A program made the translations under genes and the position numbers. A stretch of 62,000 nucleotides of DNA from Acanthaster planci (taxonomy: Eukaryota > Echinodermata > Asteroidea > Valvatida > Acanthasteridae): contig NW_019091482.1 in the NCBI RefSeq assembly GCF_001949145.1, positions 653,627 through 715,626 of the forward strand. Direction: 5' to 3'. Numbering within the stretch: the stretch's first letter is position 1; the number at the start of each line of letters is the position of its first letter. Below the pieces are notes generated by a model. It did no database searches. It saw nothing but the letters and a program-made list of their open reading frames with translations, and was not told the origin of the DNA. This document shows positions 48,099 through 61,240 of the stretch, piece by piece.

Positions 48099-49168
48099 CT
48101 TGAATGAACATTTCCAGAACATGTAATATTGGCGGAAAAATGACCTAATATAAAATGCAGCTGGAAACATGTACATTTCATATATTATGAAAAATGAACA
48201 ACATATAACAAACAGGCCCCCCCTATATCAGAAATCAAGCCACTTCTTTTGAATTTCCACAATTCTAATTCATCCCTCACTTGTAGACTCGAATTTACAC
48301 CCCAACTGATGAGGCAGGCCCATTGCAAAGGATAGCTTGCTCCCTCAGACATGATGTCAAATGGGTCAAACTGCATCAGCTCATTGGTATTCAAGTACAT
48401 GTTCAAGTGATTTGGACCAATTTAACTTCAGATACTGTACATGCACGAGACGATAAATGTGTGGGGTATAATGACGTTTGCAGGTACATATGCATGCAAC
48501 GTGTGTGCACATGTTCTTCAATGTTAATAAAACCTTGTCTAGACTGGAAACCTGCTCAACAAACAAGTAAGAAAACTTTGACCATATGCCAGAGTTTTGC
48601 TTGAGACCCTACAATACGATCGCCTAATGCACAATTGTCCCTGATACTGTGAACTGACACACAGAGCTACTTGAGTGCACTTATTTTGCACAATATTCAC
48701 TGAAGTGCATAGTTTTGGTTTACATGAACTGTAACTGAGCACTTTCTGCATTTAGTGCAGGTGTATTTTCACAAAGTGCAACTTTTCTGAATTCTCCACG
48801 TTAATTCTCCTCCAGGTTTCCAGGTACACTTTTTCTTAACCCCTTCCACAAGTAAATGATGTCGTAAATTCATGTAAAAAACCCTTTTTAATGCAATTTT
48901 CTTCAAATGGTATACCCACTATATGCTTGCTTGTCAGTCTGTGAAACTAAAATTGTATATTGCTCAATTTTACAAAGTGTCCACATACAATACTGGCATT
49001 TCAATTTGTTGATGATGAAATGACCTGGGTAATTCCAAAATAATCCACACTCCTCCTGGGAAGATGGGAGTCCCCAATTCTGGAGATTTTTTTGGGAAGG
49101 TAAGTGATTTCAACATAGCCCTCCTAAAACCAGACAGAAATTAACCAACTTGAGAAATACTTGAAATC

Positions 49169-49345
49169 CTATCTGCCTCGAGCAGAAATGCCCCCTCATC
49201 GGTTGAAAAAGTCATGTTGGTCGAGACTGCACAGTTTGCTGGTAACGACAACACCATAATGCGTGCATTTCCTAGTCATTTGTAAACCAGCAAAGTTCAA
49301 TTCCGACCAAAGGAGCCCTGCTGCTAACAATTCATGGCCCATAGA
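49169..49345 (+). repeat. 190-bp dispersed repeat, copy 4 (shortened)
   Basis: Plus-strand copy with a roughly 20-bp deletion near its right end. Confidence 0.78.
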
Positions 49346-49637
49346 ACAGAAACTCTATCATTCAAACAGTATCTGGCCAATGTACAAGCGATATCTCTAA
49401 CAATGCCACTTCTAGCCTTGTACTCGTAGAAGTGACATCGAAGGACATTCAAGTCTACCCCTGAGTTTAATGAAAATCTGTTAATGAAGAAGAATCATTC
49501 TAACCCAAAAGGAGCATGAAATTTGTATAACGTAAGGTGTTTCCTTTTACACTTTAGATGAAAATACCGACTCCCATAAATCTATACACTGTACCAACAA
49601 ATACTTTTTACAGTAAAGATCAATGATGTTTACATAC

Positions 49638-49695
49638 TGGACTGAAGTCAGTCCCGAACACACTGTTGCTTTCAGTGTGGAAAACTGGCAATAGG
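49638..49695 (-). other. Candidate internal exon, unknown gene
   Basis: Possible acceptor ATTGAG, 1 nt plus 19 codons (LLPVFHTESNSVFGTDFSP), strong donor CCA|GTATGT. The acceptor is weak. Confidence 0.22.
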
Positions 49696-50773
49696 CTCAA
49701 TGTTATCAAGGCGAGTTGTTGAGGGAAGTGTCAGTCAGCATTAAAATCTTTAAGTGTATCAATCACAACCAACATTTAATGTCTCTCTGCACAGGAAGGA
49801 ATGCTCAGATTGAAGCCACGGAGCAAGAGGCGATGGGGGTTCGATAGAAGGGAGAGGAGGGGGGGACGGCTACACCTTCACCAGGAAATTCAATCTTATT
49901 TCGAATGAAAGTCAGGCTGGGCTTGTGCAGATTGTATTACGAAACTGATACAGTGCCATTCCTTTATATTATTGAATTAAAAGGATTTGAGAATTGCTGG
50001 CAGATTTGGGGGGGGGGAAATGACGTCCTCACAAATGAAATGTGAGACATTCCATGTTCATTTATGGATTAGTTTTGGTGAAAGAGAGTCACTTTTGGCC
50101 TTTCCTGGTTGTAATACATGAACGGAACACTGGTAAAAAACACAACCGGTAACACATCAATGAGGTAAACACTCAGCAGTGTTAAAAAAAGTATGAATCA
50201 TTTGTGTTTGACTGATATTTATTTCTGTCGGTTTTAAATTTTTGGGGGGTATCAGCTGTAGTGTGTTACACAGATGGTGGTTTTGAGACCATTCGGCGCA
50301 AAACTCAGGTATTTAAAGTTGCTTAAGCAGTTTAAGGGCATTTACATATATAAGTCTTGTATTTTTTGTGACGTGTGATGAAAAGGCAAATTTCTCTTGG
50401 CGTCGAGACAGAGGGAAAGAGCTGTTTTTCAAGATACGAAAACAAATACGTTTCACCCCTGATAACAGGACTAAAAATGCAGGGAATGTAGAAGTATGGT
50501 GTCTCTAGCATTCTTGGCCATATAACAAGTGGCCCTCATTACAGAAATTACTGGATGACATGCAGCACGCATAGTGCCATATCCATGTCATCTAAGACAT
50601 GGACCGATGCCTCTCACTTTGTGCATTCAACATGACGGTCTTCAAAGTAAAGCTGTATAAGCAAACGTTGGCATTGTTCTCAAACAGTAGGAACCTACAG
50701 GTAAGAGCAAAAGGAAGGGTTTGCTGGTGCGCAAGGTGGGGGTGGGGGGGGAAACGTGAACATGGTGGTGCAC

Positions 50774-50886
50774 CTTGCTGACAGACGACCCGCTACTTCT
50801 CCATCATTCACCTCAGCAGATTGCGCCAGCACAAAATGGGGGTAATTGTTTCCTACACTCACTGGCCGGGAACATGGGCGAGTCAC
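50774..50886 (-). other. Candidate internal exon, unknown gene
   Basis: Acceptor CTCTATCAG, 37 codons plus 2 nt (VTRPCSRPVSVGNNYPHFVL, then AQSAEVND), donor AAG|GTGCAC. Its end phase fits the candidate exon at 49638-49695. Confidence 0.28.
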
Positions 50887-50999
50887 CTGATAGAGCTTGA
50901 TAAGATTTCCTCCAATGTAAGATGCAGGAATGGGGGGAGGGTAAGCAGGGGTGAGGAGAGACAGTGCAGAGTGAGGATGCTGTCGAGTGAGGAATGAAG

Positions 51000-53900
51000 T
51001 GTCAGTTGTGACGAGGCAAATGCACTTTCAGGCACCAGTAAAACTATGGACTTACAACACAGCATGTTTCACTACTATTGCCCCAAAATCAACAGGCATA
51101 AACGTACTAGCTAGTACATGTACACTACAGGTACATGCATTTCTGTAGCATTGTGTGATTGTGGCAAATACTATTGCTACCAGCAATGAGTACATTCAAA
51201 AGCAGGGCAAAATTTAAATACAAACACACACAATGAAATGTTGATGAAAGACTGATTAAATTTTATGAAAAGCCAGATGAACAGCATTAGCCAATCAACT
51301 GAAAAATGTCCTGTTGGAGATGAATTGATGATGTGAATTTAAGAACAGGGATCAACTGGCACAGGTAGCACTGTGAGAGTGCATGGGTTCAGCAAGTGAC
51401 CACAATAAGCAAACTCTGAAATCAACATTCATCAAATCAACCGAATCACATCTGAAAGCCAAGGAGTCGACAGCAAACACTGGAGACTCTGGTTTGGCGA
51501 GGACAATTCTTAAAATACAAGAACAAGTACAAGAATATTTGGAGGCCGTATGTACATGTATACATGCAAGTGTAGAGGTTAAAGCCGCAGACGTGGATTC
51601 ACTTCTGGAAGAGGAAGAGATTGGGCTCAGTGCAACACATCAGCCTTCATTACAGCTGACAGGCAAAACACATACAAGCCAACTGGCTCGGGAAAGATCG
51701 TGGACTGCCTTAAGCCCCAGCCACTGTACAACCAATATGCCTGATCCATCAGCCAACATGGCTCCCTCCCAGTCCCCCCTATTCTCTCCCCGCTCTCCCC
51801 GTCTCCTCCCAGCTTGACTTCCTGTCACTCTAATGTGAGAGCCATCACTCAGGCTTCCTCTATGTGCACCAGGCCTCCTGACCCTAGCGTTCAACTGTAA
51901 AGGGGCCACCACAACAATGTTATGCCTCGGCGTCAACCACACTGCTTAAATACATTAAACATTACACTTCCTAAGCCAAGGCCTTATGAGGGGAATGAAG
52001 ACATTTGCAAAGCACTCAGCACTACAGTGATTACGCACGAGTCATAAAGCGATGTTTTGCTGTTATTGATCCACAGCACTGTGATGTATTGTTCACTGAT
52101 GACTCTGTTTGCCCAACTGGGGAATATGTTTTGTGACTGGCATGTGTACATGTAATCATCAGGACCTTCAAGTACAAGACCATTTCAAAGCATGGGCTGT
52201 GATTTGATGATGCTGGTATTGATCTCAAACTAGCTCGGGGCTATTCATTTGGGGATGAGTTTGTGCAGCCAACGCCCATATATCACGATGGATGTTTCAT
52301 GCATAATCCACAATCAAGAAATAACACATGGATTAGTATACATCCCTGATACAACAATTTGACTGACTTTCCAAGACACTAAAACTTGGTATATCTGCAG
52401 CTGATTGAGGACAAAATCCAATTTTGTACATTTAACAGCTTCGTGCTTGCTAGGATTTATTTAGACATACATGTACATGTATTCTTCAAGCTGTTGCCAT
52501 GTACCGGTACTTGAAATAGATGTTTTGAGCCACATTCATTGTATCCAGTGCAGCTGCTACATGTACATACAGAGTATTCAGGAACAATGACTAAAGTACC
52601 CACATATACAAGTACCTTACATTTTACAAGCATGGCAAGTAGAGTTTTGCAGAGCGATGAAATTGTGGAATTCAAGAAACCAAGAATTATACCATGTGCC
52701 TTACTGTTTTTTTTTAATCCTATTGAGAGTACTTTTTTCTTTCAAGCATACAAAGCATAAAGTACATGTATACAGAATTTCAAGATGCAGGTGTGAATTT
52801 TGGGGGATGATTTTCACCTTTGTGTAGAAAGGCTTTGTTGCTTGTTATGCAAGACGTGAAGATTATCTTCAATTTTTGTACGTATAGTCATTGGCTTTAA
52901 GGACAACTTTTTTTTAGTAATTACTAATACCTGCAGTCAAGTTAGGAAGACCAGAGCCTCCTTACATTTTTGTTTTAACAAGGAGACCAGATTTTTCATT
53001 TTTGGGGAAGATTAGATACTGTAGTTAAACAGGTAATACAAGAAGATTTAGAAAGTTTGGTTGGGTAAGGTTTTGCTGAGTTCAAGGGCATCAACTAACA
53101 TGTACAGCAGACTATGGGAATGTCTCAACTAAGTGCACATGAATGAATCACTCTACATGACTAAACCACTTAACCTGTAGATGACATAAGTACATCATGC
53201 AGTCTTGCAGATGTACATTATGTGCATTTATAAGGTAATCACCACTCAGTGGTCCAGCTTTCTGCAAATCTTGGCCAAAACTCATGCTGCAAAATGGTGA
53301 CATACCAGTATATACAGTAATTGCACATTTTCAAAGTTACTCCAAGAAGGAATTCAAACCTCTTCCCAAAGCTGTCTACTTGTACATGTAGGTGGTGCAA
53401 GTGGCGGGGTAATGTACTCATCAAGTAAATGCAATAGTTCCTATGTGTAGCCACACCCAAGAACCCAGGGACCTGGTTGGGCATAAATGCAGGTTGTGCA
53501 AGTGGTAAACTACAGTACACGACCATGTGTAGTACCATAGTGCATCTGTCTTAGAATCTCTTTAGTCAGTGACGTAATGTTACACAAATGAGTTGTAAGG
53601 CCTATTGGGCGGCATAGACATCTCAAACTCTCACAAAATGGTGAGTAGTAACTGATGAAAACAGCAACTATGGCGACATACGTGTGGCACCAGCAAGTCA
53701 GAGGATCAGATTACATAATCATTTCTTGGTCACTACGCACACGCACGTTTGTTGAAGTTGGTTTCATTGCTTACTACCCGCCATTTTGCAAAATTCCTGG
53801 ATGTCCGCACCGCCAACTTGTATATAAATGCTTATTACTGGTAAATACCAGTATGCATACTTGTACATGCAACCTATAATTTGTGTGTAAGAGTTATAAG

Positions 53901-56800
53901 TTTGTACACAAAAAAATCATGTACGTGGTAGACTTGTAACTTGTATTTGTTAGGGTTATAATTTACACAGGATTAAGGAGAGTTTACAACTTGTATCAGT
54001 AATTCACATCAGACACAACTTGTACTAAGTAGCACCTACTGTACAAGTTATAAAGGGGTGCATGGGTTATGATTTATGAAGGTGTGCCTCATAACCTGCA
54101 CATAGGTTACAACCCATGAAAAAATATCATAGCTGCCATGAATACAGGCAATGAGTTTCTATGAGTGAAAATATGCCTCATAACACCATGTATGTTCATG
54201 CCCCTTACTTGGTTGATGTGCACGTGTAGTGAAGCCAGAAGCCAGTAATGGTCCTTGACTAAGGCAGGTGGACTCCAAAAGTAAATGATCATAATCAAGC
54301 TCAAATATAGTTGTTTTCCCCTCACTTCCATACCGATTAGAATTTAAACACTCAAAGTCCCTTCTCCTAACTTGCAAACTATACAAATTCATTTTCCGCC
54401 AAATTTTTGCCCATCTTTGTCACATACTTCCAAAGTAACAAAGCCAGAAGTTGGAAGTGACGCCAACATTTTAGAGGGGATTTTTTTCAGTTTTGCCGGG
54501 TTTTCCCTGAAATTTCTCTGCTTGTGAATTGTGAGGAATATCATGAACGCTCCAATGAGAAAGTATCATGCAAGAAGGAACCCTTATGAATGAGATTGGG
54601 AAGTGATTGTTTAGGCCTCTTAGTTGGGCAATTTGACGTCATTGTACGTATTAGTGCAATGCAGTAAAAGTCAAGTTGTACCGAAAGGCACTCATATTGT
54701 GTGTGCGTGTGTATGTGTATGCCATGCCCAAAATCTGGACATCTCATTTTTGACTGCTCTTGGACTCAGTGCAGAAATTTGAATCCGCACGAAAAATGAA
54801 CTGCATTTCAGACAGACGGATCTCGATCTTGAAGAAATGAACTGACAGATACAATTAATCAGTCTTCCACACAGTATCAGCGATGACCTGAGAGGAATTC
54901 AACAAAAGTGTGAAAATTGGGCACTAAGTAAGGTGAAAAACACCAAAAATAACAAAAATGGGTCCCAATGAAAAGCAGTGAATTTCAAAAAAGGTTTTCT
55001 TCCCAGAAGTAACAAAATATTTTGTTCATAAGATTTACGGGTCTTTCTTGTAGCATCAAAGTTATTTTATGAGAATTAGACACAAAGTTAGGTAAATATG
55101 ATAATTTTTTCATAATTATCCTTTGTTGTAAAATTGACATTTTCCACTTAACTTTGATTATTTTCCAGAGATCTTTCTGACAAGAAGCTATTAAATATCA
55201 CCATTTAATAGATTCTTGGCAATTTATTCACACACGAGGTCTGCAAGGGAAATGGCAGTACAAATCCCTCACATGGGTCACCATCGATATGCATTGTCTG
55301 CTAGAACAATTTTTCAGGCTGACGACAATATGTCACTGTTGCGCATGTGCGAATACACAAACTCAATGCACACACAGTCTATGGGATCAAACTTACATGT
55401 ACATATGGTCCCAGCTGGCAAATTTGAAACTACAAGCCCAACATTAGCATTACATGTACCTTTTGGCAGCCACTCACTATAATTATACAGCGCTACAAGG
55501 AAAATGTTTGTCTTGCCAATTGTTCACGATCATAGCCAAAGTTTATAAATATGTTCACAATTTGGCAGCAACGTCAACTGGCTGCTGGGACCCTGGAATT
55601 GGTTCCCAGAAATGAGAGGGAAAAACTTCTAGCTTGTAAGAATGTAGGATTATACCAACTTAAAGGTCCAGGCATGTGCTAGCGAGTGGTTTAAGTTCCA
55701 CAATGTCAATGTTTTTGGTTCACATGTACATCTAACAGCACATGCATACTTGTTATCAGGTCAAGAGGTCTACACAGTGCTGCAAATGCAGATGCTATCT
55801 GGACCAAAGAGGACAAATCTTTGTCCCTCCAATGCAGTTCTGATTTTCTTTACAAAAGAAATTGTCCCCTGCCATGCACTCACACAAGTTGGGCCACAAA
55901 GATGTCAACATGTACAATATGACTGCAGCCCATATGGCAGTGGTTTCATGGCGAATACATCAGACCAGCCCAGACGGGTACAGTGGCTAATTAACAGCAC
56001 TCTTTATCTGAGCTAGGGGAATTCAAGTTCAAATCCTCTAGCCATGGAAGTTGCTGTTGACAATGCGCTTGAAGGGTAGCTGCGAATAACAAACCTTCAA
56101 AATGTACCTTCAAAATGTGTCTCAGTTAATCATATTTTCAACTTCTGTTTCACTATTTCAAAGGGTGTTTTACTGCATTTATGTTTTTTATATTTATGAT
56201 ATTTCCATATTCATGAGCAAAACTGTGATGTAATCCCAGGAGGGAAGCCTCAATGTTGCACTGGTTTGTATGCAAAAATGTTCTGCATGTTTATAGATTT
56301 TACTGGACTACATTTTCACTTGTTTACTGATTCATAGATTCATAGCATCAATCCTATTCTCCAAAATGTTTCTGAGGGTAAATTTCCGGTTCAACAATTT
56401 GAACTGGAAAAACTACCAGTATGCACTGAACTATGTCTTCCTTAGATGACATTACAGCAACAGCGCTCTCATCATTTCTATTTTTTTAAGTTTTAAAAAG
56501 TGCACTTTAAAAGAGGTTGCAGAAAAATAGAGTCTCAGAAAAATTCACTGCAGCTACACTGTAAAATCTAAGCAGCTAAAATGAGTCCTGTTTACACAGA
56601 GATGTCAATGGTAACAGAATTTCACATAGTTAACAATTCAACTATGGAACATAATGGTTTCCTACAGGACTGCTCACAATAAGAACCAATGAACTATGTT
56701 GGGAAGGGTGAATAAACATTGTTTAGAAAACATTGTTTAGAAATCTGAGCGATATTTTTCGAAGATTCAGTGCTGTGACAGCATGTTCTGTGCAATCGGC
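51000..56800. other. Non-coding, no firm gene
   Basis: A 144-codon plus frame at 51383-51817 lacks a convincing acceptor. A pol III-like A/B box pair occurs near 55985-56040. Otherwise nothing recognised. Confidence 0.4.
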
Positions 56801-56831
56801 AGTCTCATTAGATACCCATGACGTCACATAC

Positions 56832-56896
56832 TGACTGGCATGGTTGAGTACTTCCTCATTCTGCCTTGGATTCTTCCCACTGTGGGCTGCCATTAA
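56832..56896 (-). other. Candidate internal exon, unknown gene
   Basis: Acceptor CTTTCCACAG, 65 nt open (LMAAHSGKNPRQNEEVLNHA and one more codon), strong donor CA|GTATGT. Confidence 0.25.
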
Positions 56897-57353
56897 CTGT
56901 GGAAAGTCATTAACATAACGACTTGCATAAAGAACGAGTTTCCGCCTGGTGTACAATATCACACAGTCTACCGCTGTTATTCACCACTTACCGCTCATCT
57001 GTGTAAGTGGCCCCTACTTCTGCTGTACTTTAAAAAAATAAAATTAACTCATAATATTCATTAGCAGTAGCTACAAAAATGGTTGAGCTGAAGACATGCG
57101 CGTGTGCCTTTCACCATTCGTAAGTGTGGACCACTTTATTACATGCACATGTATCAGTACAAGTGATGTGACTCCCAAGAGAAGGAGACACATTCATGCA
57201 TAAAGCCTACAGCTGAAGGTACTACATGTATGCACATTAGTCAACTCATGTAGTGCATTGTACTTTTATTTTTTTTCAAAGCTCCAGCGTGTAGCTGTCC
57301 TCCCACCCTTATCATGTCGAGATCAATTGCCATGAAGCATGCATTGATTAGAC

Positions 57354-57395
57354 CTTAGTCTAGGTATTGCCAATGGGTGCAGTACCTAGACTAAG
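57354..57395. repeat. Perfect 13-bp inverted repeat with 16-base loop
   Basis: cttagtctaggta at 57354-57366 pairs exactly with tacctagactaag at 57383-57395. Confidence 0.7.
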
Positions 57396-57849
57396 ACGGC
57401 AGCCTGTCATCACTATAAGCTTCCAACAAACTATGACATTTTACAGATCTTTCAAATGAATCATACTTCATGTGCAAACTCAGACAAAGACAGTGAGTGC
57501 CAATTGACAACTGCCAGCTACAGCCTTGGAGTTTCATTTCTTTTTTACAAATCAAGTTCACCCCCCCCACAAAAAAAATCATAAATCAAAATTTTGGAAA
57601 TGAGTGGTTGCCTGTTATCGCCCTACCCATCAAAACGAAAACACTCACTGGTAATTACTTTGTGAGATAATGTCATCATGCTCTTGCAGAAACTTCAGGA
57701 AGGTCTTGCGGGGTTACTTAAAATGTGAATCAAAACCACATGGCATGTGCGTGCTCTCTTGAGAAGATTGTACATCATGTAAATATACATCCACTGCCCC
57801 CTCCTCCCCCAAAAGTAATCAAAGGTAACACTTCTTTTCTCCCGATACA

Positions 57850-58600
57850 AATATCAGAAATTGTTAATTTTGGTATTAAACTAGAACCTATAGCTTTGAC
57901 TTAAATACTGAAAAATGCATTTTGAAGTTCATGTTAAATTACGGAGATATATTTAAATGCATAACACAATTCATCTTTGGCCTTTCCATGGAATTTCAAG
58001 CAGTTTTTCTTACAAGTGGATGCAGTCCCTGAATTAAAATCCTAACTCATCACCCAACCATTTGGGTTCTTTACTTCTTAGAAATTTCTTTCTAGTTCTA
58101 GTGATAAAACTGATGTTTATTTCAGAGGGCAATTAATGTTTAATTGTGCAGTTTCAGAGTTTATCAAGTACATGTATGTTCAGAGAAAGCAACTTCAGCT
58201 GAACTTGTGCAGTTCACTGAAGTCATTTTGTAACGATGTGATAAATCTTATTTTATTTTCTGTCAGATAACCACTATGAACCATTTCAGGGTCCTATTTG
58301 TTAATAGAAAATAAAAGAGGTTTCAACGTAACACAACAAAACCCTGTTCAGTTCAGTGTCCTCACTTTGTGGAACTTTTCAAAAGGAGTAAACATAGCAT
58401 TTTGATTGTTGTGGTGAATCGCACTGGACATGACAAAAAGACGGTTGTCTTTATCATCACGATTGTCTCTGCATCGAGTCATCAGATTTAAATGTTGTCT
58501 TCCAGTTTGAACAGGTAGCATTCAAAGTTTTGCTTTGATACCACAAAAAACAGTTTCTAAAAATTATTTTGGGCATAGGTTGTGTTTTTTTCCTTCCGAG
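57850..58600 (+). repeat. Roughly 650-bp dispersed repeat, copy B
   Basis: Partner of 41010-41650. The order of shared blocks is the same, with indels between them. Confidence 0.7.
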
Positions 58601-58828
58601 GGGGGGACATCCTGTACCGTATATATACACTGACTAACGTTTCTTTTCAGACAAACTGCTTGTAACACAAGTATCAGTCAGACCTGGAGACATGACTCAG
58701 ATGAGCCATGAAACATTCTTTTGATGAGTTTTTTCACGTATGTCCAGCTGACCAGTTTCAAAATTGTATCACTGTTTTTTACAAAGTTCCAGTTACATGT
58801 ACTTGCATCAGTTCCAGGTAGTTTTTAC

Positions 58829-58896
58829 CTTGTTTGGAAGATGTCCATTTTAAACATTTGGGGCTTGATGGGAAAAGAGGTCACAGGCCTTCCTAA
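58829..58896 (-). other. Candidate internal exon, unknown gene
   Basis: Strong acceptor TCTGTCTTTCAG, 22 codons plus 2 nt (LGRPVTSFPIKPQMFKMDIF and two more), donor AAG|GTAAAA. Short, so chance is not excluded. Confidence 0.28.
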
Positions 58897-59407
58897 CTGA
58901 AAGACAGAATCCAGTGTTCTGTGCAAGCAACATTCAGAGAACAAGATTTGAAGCTTTCTACCACATTTCGCATTTTTAGTACATAAATGTACATGTTCAT
59001 TGTACATGTATAGGTACATATGCTCCAAGGACTACAAAGAAATCACAGCCAAGCTCAGTTTTGGACAACTTGTTGCCAAGAAAAGTCAGCTGATATTCTA
59101 GGCCAGAATTTTAGGACATTTCTGTATCTTTACGAATTTAAAAATAAAAACAAAACAACAAAACAAAAAAAGTTGCAACGTACCGATAAGCACTTTTATC
59201 CTGCTGTTATTTGATCCAAGGGGGAACGAGAGAGGGCGTCATTTTGCAAAGCAACAGTACAAAGCTTGACACTTTTAAAACTGACCGTTGTTTGTGTAGC
59301 AATATACAAGTGTGTTTCACATGCACTTATAGAGCAACTTTTCCTACTTCTTTTGATGCTAGTTACAGTGCGTTCATGCATGACTGTACATGTACAGAAG
59401 GCAATTA

Positions 59408-60270
59408 AGGGGTTCCGGTGGAGTCTGATTTCTGCCAACTGCACAGGGCTGGAGAGATATAACCAGAACTTTCTCATCTTTAAAGCTTCATGCTCATTTC
59501 AAACATTTATGGCAAGTTTCATTTCCCAGCTAACCAGTTTCTAATAGTCCTCCACTTGGCCATCAGTTTATTGAATATGAAGCTGGGCTCAGTGTGCCAC
59601 TCGCTGTGACAGCACAGCCAATCCTCTGCCTGTTTTGTCTGAGACTCTAGACAGAAACTTCCAATTTGGATTGGGCTAATTAGAAATGGGAAATTCATTG
59701 ATCTTTGCTCTTTCGGTGGAACAATGAGGGGCAGGTTTACTTTGGCACTGATAAATAACCAGGTTGTCCCATTTCTTGACCGAGGTTACCCTGTATTGGG
59801 CCAACTGAATGGACAAGTTCAGGTGTCCGTAGTAAGTACAGGACAGTGCTCCTGAACAAGAAAGGTCGTCACAGATCTCTTCAGAGGGTTATTTGGAAAG
59901 AAAATCATTGCCTTGGATCATCTGATTGACTGTGGCCCTCAAGAACCTCTGATGATATGACCCTGGAAAAGCTCAGGTGTGCACAACTCCTCCAGCAAAT
60001 CTGGATGACCTTCTAGAGGAGAATAAGTCCAGAAGTAGACATTCTCAGGCAAAACAGGCAGATGATTTGCAGAGCTGTTGATGTGGCAAGTCCAGCTTTT
60101 TATTCAACAAAATAGTGGCCATGTGGAGGACTAATAAGACACTCTGAAATGTGACCTTCTCATAAATTTTTTAATATGAATTCCAAGTTTTGCAGATGAA
60201 AAAACCGCTTTGTTTTCTTTTGTGTCTAGCCCTGTGCAGTTGGCACAAGTCATACTTCATTGAAACCCCT
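59408..60270. mobile_element. TA-flanked transposon with about 185-bp terminal inverted repeats
   Basis: Left end 59408-59590 and reverse complement of 60090-60270 align along their length, sharing gccaactgcacagggct and a tagtcctccac-tggcca block. Outer bases are AGGGGTT on both sides and each end abuts TA (59406-59407, 60271-60272). The roughly 500-bp centre has no intact frame. The short frame near 60190 with a hydrophobic start lies inside the right arm and is not a gene. Confidence 0.7.
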
Positions 60271-60446
60271 TACCCGTCTTCTGTGCAGTCATGCATGAAA
60301 CCTAATATACATGTAGCCATTCATGTAACTTGCATCAGGAGAAGCAGGGAGAGTTACTCTAAAAGTACTGTTACATGTGAAAAAAAAAGTTAATATATAT
60401 ATATATTGCTACATGCTGAAAACAACGGGCATTTTTAAAAGTGTCT

Positions 60447-60491
60447 TTTTTGTTTGTTTGTTTGTTTGTTTGTTTCTTTCTTTCTTTCTTT
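60447..60491. repeat. (TTTG)n(TTTC)n microsatellite
   Basis: About seven TTTG units followed by about four TTTC units. It would serve as polypyrimidine tract for the acceptor at 60509 if the exon at 60510 is real. Confidence 0.85.
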
Positions 60492-60509
60492 TGTTTACCC
60501 ACACTGCAG

Positions 60510-60742
60510 CACTGGACGAATCCAACATTTACAGAAAAGATTCAAATTCTTTCAAGAAATCACGATTCCACTTAGAATCATTTCCAATTTTCACAAGCTA
60601 CAATAACATGCAAAATTTGCCACTTACTGGGCAGCCAACACCCATGTACATAGAGACAGAATATTCCAATTACAATAAACCTTATTCCCGGGTTGGCCAT
60701 GCTGAAATTGAAAGCAAGATTAACTCAGTCTTTACGGTACTT
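60510..60742 (+). other. Candidate coding exon, plus strand, unknown gene
   Basis: Strong pyrimidine tract and acceptor ACTGCAG at 60509; 2 nt plus 77 open codons (LDESNIYRKDSNSFKKSRFH to IESKINSVFTVL); donor CTT|GTAAGA. Composition looks like a soluble, Tyr/Asn/Ser-rich protein. No family recognised and no second exon linked. A competing minus-strand exon is possible at 60628-60701. Confidence 0.35.
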
Positions 60743-61240
60743 GTAAGAGGTAGGGAAAAGAAAACATTCTTTCCCCAGTTATAACTTTAAGAGTTGACAA
60801 GGCTATCTTCCCAAATTAAAAATGAAAAAATGGGACTGTTTTCCCATTTATGATCAAAAAAATCGTAGCGATTAATGTATAATATGTGCATTTTCTAGAC
60901 ATCATCAAAATTCCTCATTTTGATGCATTTGGGCTGCAACAATGCCAGCTTACATGTATCTTTATGCCTGCTTCATGTATGCCTGTTGTGCCTTTCAAGC
61001 TCCTTGTTACGTCATCAACCCTATACAAACACAAAATTTGACCTCATGTTTCCGAAATCGGCCCCATAGGTTGTGGACGGAAATTGCCTCTTATTTCTCT
61101 CATGTTGATTTTTGGAAGATAATTTCATTGTATACTGGTTTCTGGGTGGCCAATCTACATGTACCTCCAAAACCCTAGATGTCCCAATATTTTAAGCCTT
61201 TTCCCTACCTCCTTCATGTTGAGACTAGATATGAACGCAA

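Noticed and set aside
51383-51817. 144-codon plus-strand frame
   Set aside because: An in-frame stop precedes the ATG, the only acceptor lacks a pyrimidine tract, and the opposite strand is open too. Not enough to call a gene.
60190-60393. 67-codon plus frame with hydrophobic start
   Set aside because: Lies in the right inverted repeat of the transposon at 59408-60270, so it is transposon sequence.
60628-60701. Minus-strand exon with start MANPGIRFIVIGIFCLYVHG and good splice sites
   Set aside because: Attractive as a signal-peptide exon, but it is only 24 codons, no downstream exon fits its phase, and the overlapping plus-strand frame is longer. Kept only as an alternative.
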